From positions 434,001-498,000 of the forward strand of contig NZ_JAMBNX010000002.1 in the NCBI RefSeq assembly GCF_023715325.1: a stretch of DNA of 64,000 nucleotides. Direction: 5' to 3'. Position 1 is the first letter of the stretch; each line of letters opens with the position of its first letter. This stretch comes from Agromyces mediolanus (GTDB lineage Bacteria; Actinomycetota; Actinomycetes; Actinomycetales; Microbacteriaceae). The position numbers and the translations under genes were made by a program. Shown piece after piece: positions 63,301 to 64,000 of the stretch. The notes below the pieces were generated by a model. That model was not told the origin of the DNA. It did not search any database and worked only from the letters and a program-made list of their open reading frames with translations.

Positions 63301-64000
63301 GCTGCGGCATTCGGCGAGGGCGTGGCCGATCCGCTCGGCGACCTCGTCGGACGGTACGCGAGAACGCACGGCCCCTTCGCGGTCGAGGACGTCGCCGAGC
63401 GCTTCGGCATCGGCGTCGCGGTCGCCCGCGCGGCGCTGCGCCGGCTGGCCGACGAGCGCCGGGTGGTCGAGGGGGAGTTCCGTCCCCACGGCACCGCGAC
63501 CGAGTGGTGCGACGCCGAGGTGCTGCGCCGCCTCCGCAGGCGCTCGCTCGCAGCCCTCCGGCACGAGATCGAGCCGGTGCCGCAGGAGGCGCTGGCTCGC
63601 TTCCTCCCGGCCTGGCAGCATGTCGGCGGCACGCTGCGCGGCCTCGACGGCGTCGTGGCCGTGATCGAGCAGCTCGAGGGTGCGAGGCTGCCCGCCTCGG
63701 CCTGGGAGTCGCTCGTGCTGCCGGCGCGGGTCGCCGACTACTCGCCGGCGATGCTCGACGAGCTGATGGCGGCCGGTGAGGTGCTCTGGGCGGGCTCCGG
63801 CGCGCTCTCCGGCGACGACGGCTGGGTCACCCTGCACCTGGCGGAGACCGCACCGCTCACGCTGCCCGCGCCGGCTCCGCTCGAGCTCGACCCGGTGCAG
63901 CGCGAGCTCCTCGTCGCACTCGGTTCCGGCGGTGCGTTCTTCTTCCGGCAGCTGGCCGACGCGGTGGGAGCCTTCGGCGAGCTCGAGCACGCGCCGGACG
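60331..64000 (+). CDS. lhr: Lhr-type ATP-dependent DNA helicase, 3'-truncated by window
   Basis: A large superfamily 2 helicase; 1223 codons are visible and the frame runs off the right edge (full Lhr is about 1500). Motif I APTGSGKTLSAF is near 45, motif II VDEIHAV near 166, motif III GLSATVRP near 200, and motifs V-VI TSSLELGIDMG near 357 and GLQRLGRAGHQVG near 388. A winged-helix and Lhr-specific domains follow. Actinobacterial Lhr is a DNA-damage-linked translocase. The ATG at 60331 is preferred; an ATG 9 bp upstream is in frame. Confidence 0.93.
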   Translation, partial: MTDALAAFSAATRTWFTEAFRAPTPVQAGAWSAIGRGSHALVVAPTGSGKTLSAFLSAIDRLHREPAREPGTRVVYLSPLKALGVDVERNLRAPLTGIGRVAERLGATPPPITVGVRSGDTPADERRALLRHPPDILITTPESLFLMLTSQARETLRSVETIIVDEIHAVAGTKRGAHLAVTLERLDALLERPAQRIGLSATVRPVEEVARFLCASAPVEIVAPPADKRFELRVVVPVEDMAQLPASDDATGSIWPHVEQAILDQVLANRSSIVFANSRRLAERLTARLNELQLEEAEREELAVAAAAGGPPAQVMAQSGQTSGAPPVIARAHHGSVSKEQRAEIEDDLKSGRLRCVVATSSLELGIDMGAVDLVVQVESPPSVASGLQRLGRAGHQVGEVSRGVMFPKNRADLVHTAVASERMLAGAIETLRVPANPLDILAQQTIAAAALDELDVEGWFATVRRSAPFAALPRSAYEATLDLLAGRYPSDRFGELRPRLVWHREQGVLTGRPGAQRLAVTNGGTIPDRGMFGVFLVGADEGAARRVGELDEEMVYESRVGDVFALGATSWRIQEITFDRVNVVPAFGQPGRVPFWKGDALGRPAELGRALGAFMRELAAAEETPALERLSAAGLDDNAARNLVAFLADQARATGQVPSDRTLVVERTRDELGDWRVILHSPFGMPVHAPWALAVAARVRERLGVDGSAVASDDGIIVRVPDTGQDPPGAELFLFEAGELEQLVADEVGGSALFASRFRECAARALLLPQYQPGRRSPLWQQRQKAAQLLEVASAYPTFPIILETVREVLQDVYDVPGLVEIAADLAARRVRLVEVTTDTPSPFASALLFGYVGAFMYEGDSPLAERRAAALAIDQSLLGELLGRVELRELLDPGVIDETEAELQRLAPERRARGVEGVADLLRVLGPLRDEELAARVDEGTDASAALAELIAERRAVRVSFAGAEFAAAVEDVGRLRDALGVPVPPGVAAAFGEGVADPLGDLVGRYARTHGPFAVEDVAERFGIGVAVARAALRRLADERRVVEGEFRPHGTATEWCDAEVLRRLRRRSLAALRHEIEPVPQEALARFLPAWQHVGGTLRGLDGVVAVIEQLEGARLPASAWESLVLPARVADYSPAMLDELMAAGEVLWAGSGALSGDDGWVTLHLAETAPLTLPAPAPLELDPVQRELLVALGSGGAFFFRQLADAVGAFGELEHAPD

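Overview
The window is 64 kb of very GC-rich chromosome with dense, mostly co-directional genes, GTG starts, many ATGA/GTGA overlaps, an actinobacterial-type SOS box, a ClgR regulator, DUF3046 next to recA, a PriA-type HisA and many apparent leaderless promoters. Together these point to an actinobacterium. The gene order (pnp, pepR, dapB, thyA-dfrA, dapA-rnj, ftsK-pgsA-cinA-clgR-recA-recX-miaB-miaA-dapF, hflX, lexA, his) best fits the family Microbacteriaceae. The genus is not resolved; an Agromyces-like organism is a guess. I see no tRNA, rRNA, CRISPR array, prophage or insertion sequence.

Layout. 1-2.0 kb: 3' part of pnp with a strong terminator. 2.0-16.4 kb: an accessory block between pnp and pepR. 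It holds an ArsR-type regulator with a tiny partner protein, an Lrp/AsnC regulator divergent from a branched-chain 2-oxoacid dehydrogenase operon (bkdABC), a pterin dehydratase, a TetR-GNAT pair divergent from a leucine-catabolic operon (accD1-accA1-acyl-CoA dehydrogenase-MaoC-CitE-like), and an aldo/keto reductase. This is the gene set of the Mycobacterium tuberculosis Rv2495c-Rv2502c cluster, split into two divergently controlled operons. 16.4-26.3 kb: pepR, a phosphatase, dapB, a nucleoside-diphosphate-sugar epimerase-like protein, osmC, a membrane thioredoxin/DUF4395 pair, thyA-dfrA, a DUF559 endonuclease-like gene flanked by palindromic repeats, and dapA. 26.4-35.4 kb: RNase J, a MacAB-like ABC exporter, ftsK, pgsA, cinA. 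35.4-41.0 kb: a CitA/CitB-type two-component system divergent from a tricarboxylate transporter operon tctCBA, placed between cinA and clgR. 41.2-51 kb: clgR, DUF3046, recA-recX, miaB-miaA-dapF, an MFS transporter, an RsmC-like methyltransferase and hflX, whose 3' end is tandemly triplicated. 51.3-64 kb: metF, metE, lexA divergent from a LysM membrane protein (SOS division regulator type), hisC-hisB-hisH-priA, an SseB-family protein, and an Lhr-type helicase cut by the right edge.

How it works together. The left block would convert branched-chain 2-oxoacids to acyl-CoAs (bkdABC; no E3 here) and take isovaleryl-CoA through dehydrogenation, biotin-dependent carboxylation and hydroxyacyl-CoA lysis. 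The core genes cover lysine/diaminopimelate synthesis (dapA, dapB, dapF), thymidylate and folate, methionine (metF, metE), histidine, mRNA decay (pnp, rnj), chromosome segregation (ftsK) and DNA-damage response (recA, recX, lexA, LysM protein).

The most interesting unexplained signals are: paired inverted repeats on both sides of the DUF559 nuclease-like gene; five TTGCAA hexamers at exactly 14-bp spacing over the ArsR promoter; five 9-bp tandem repeats between citA and tctC; the 61-bp triplication at the hflX end; and a series of -10 boxes 6-7 nt from start codons that predict leaderless mRNAs.
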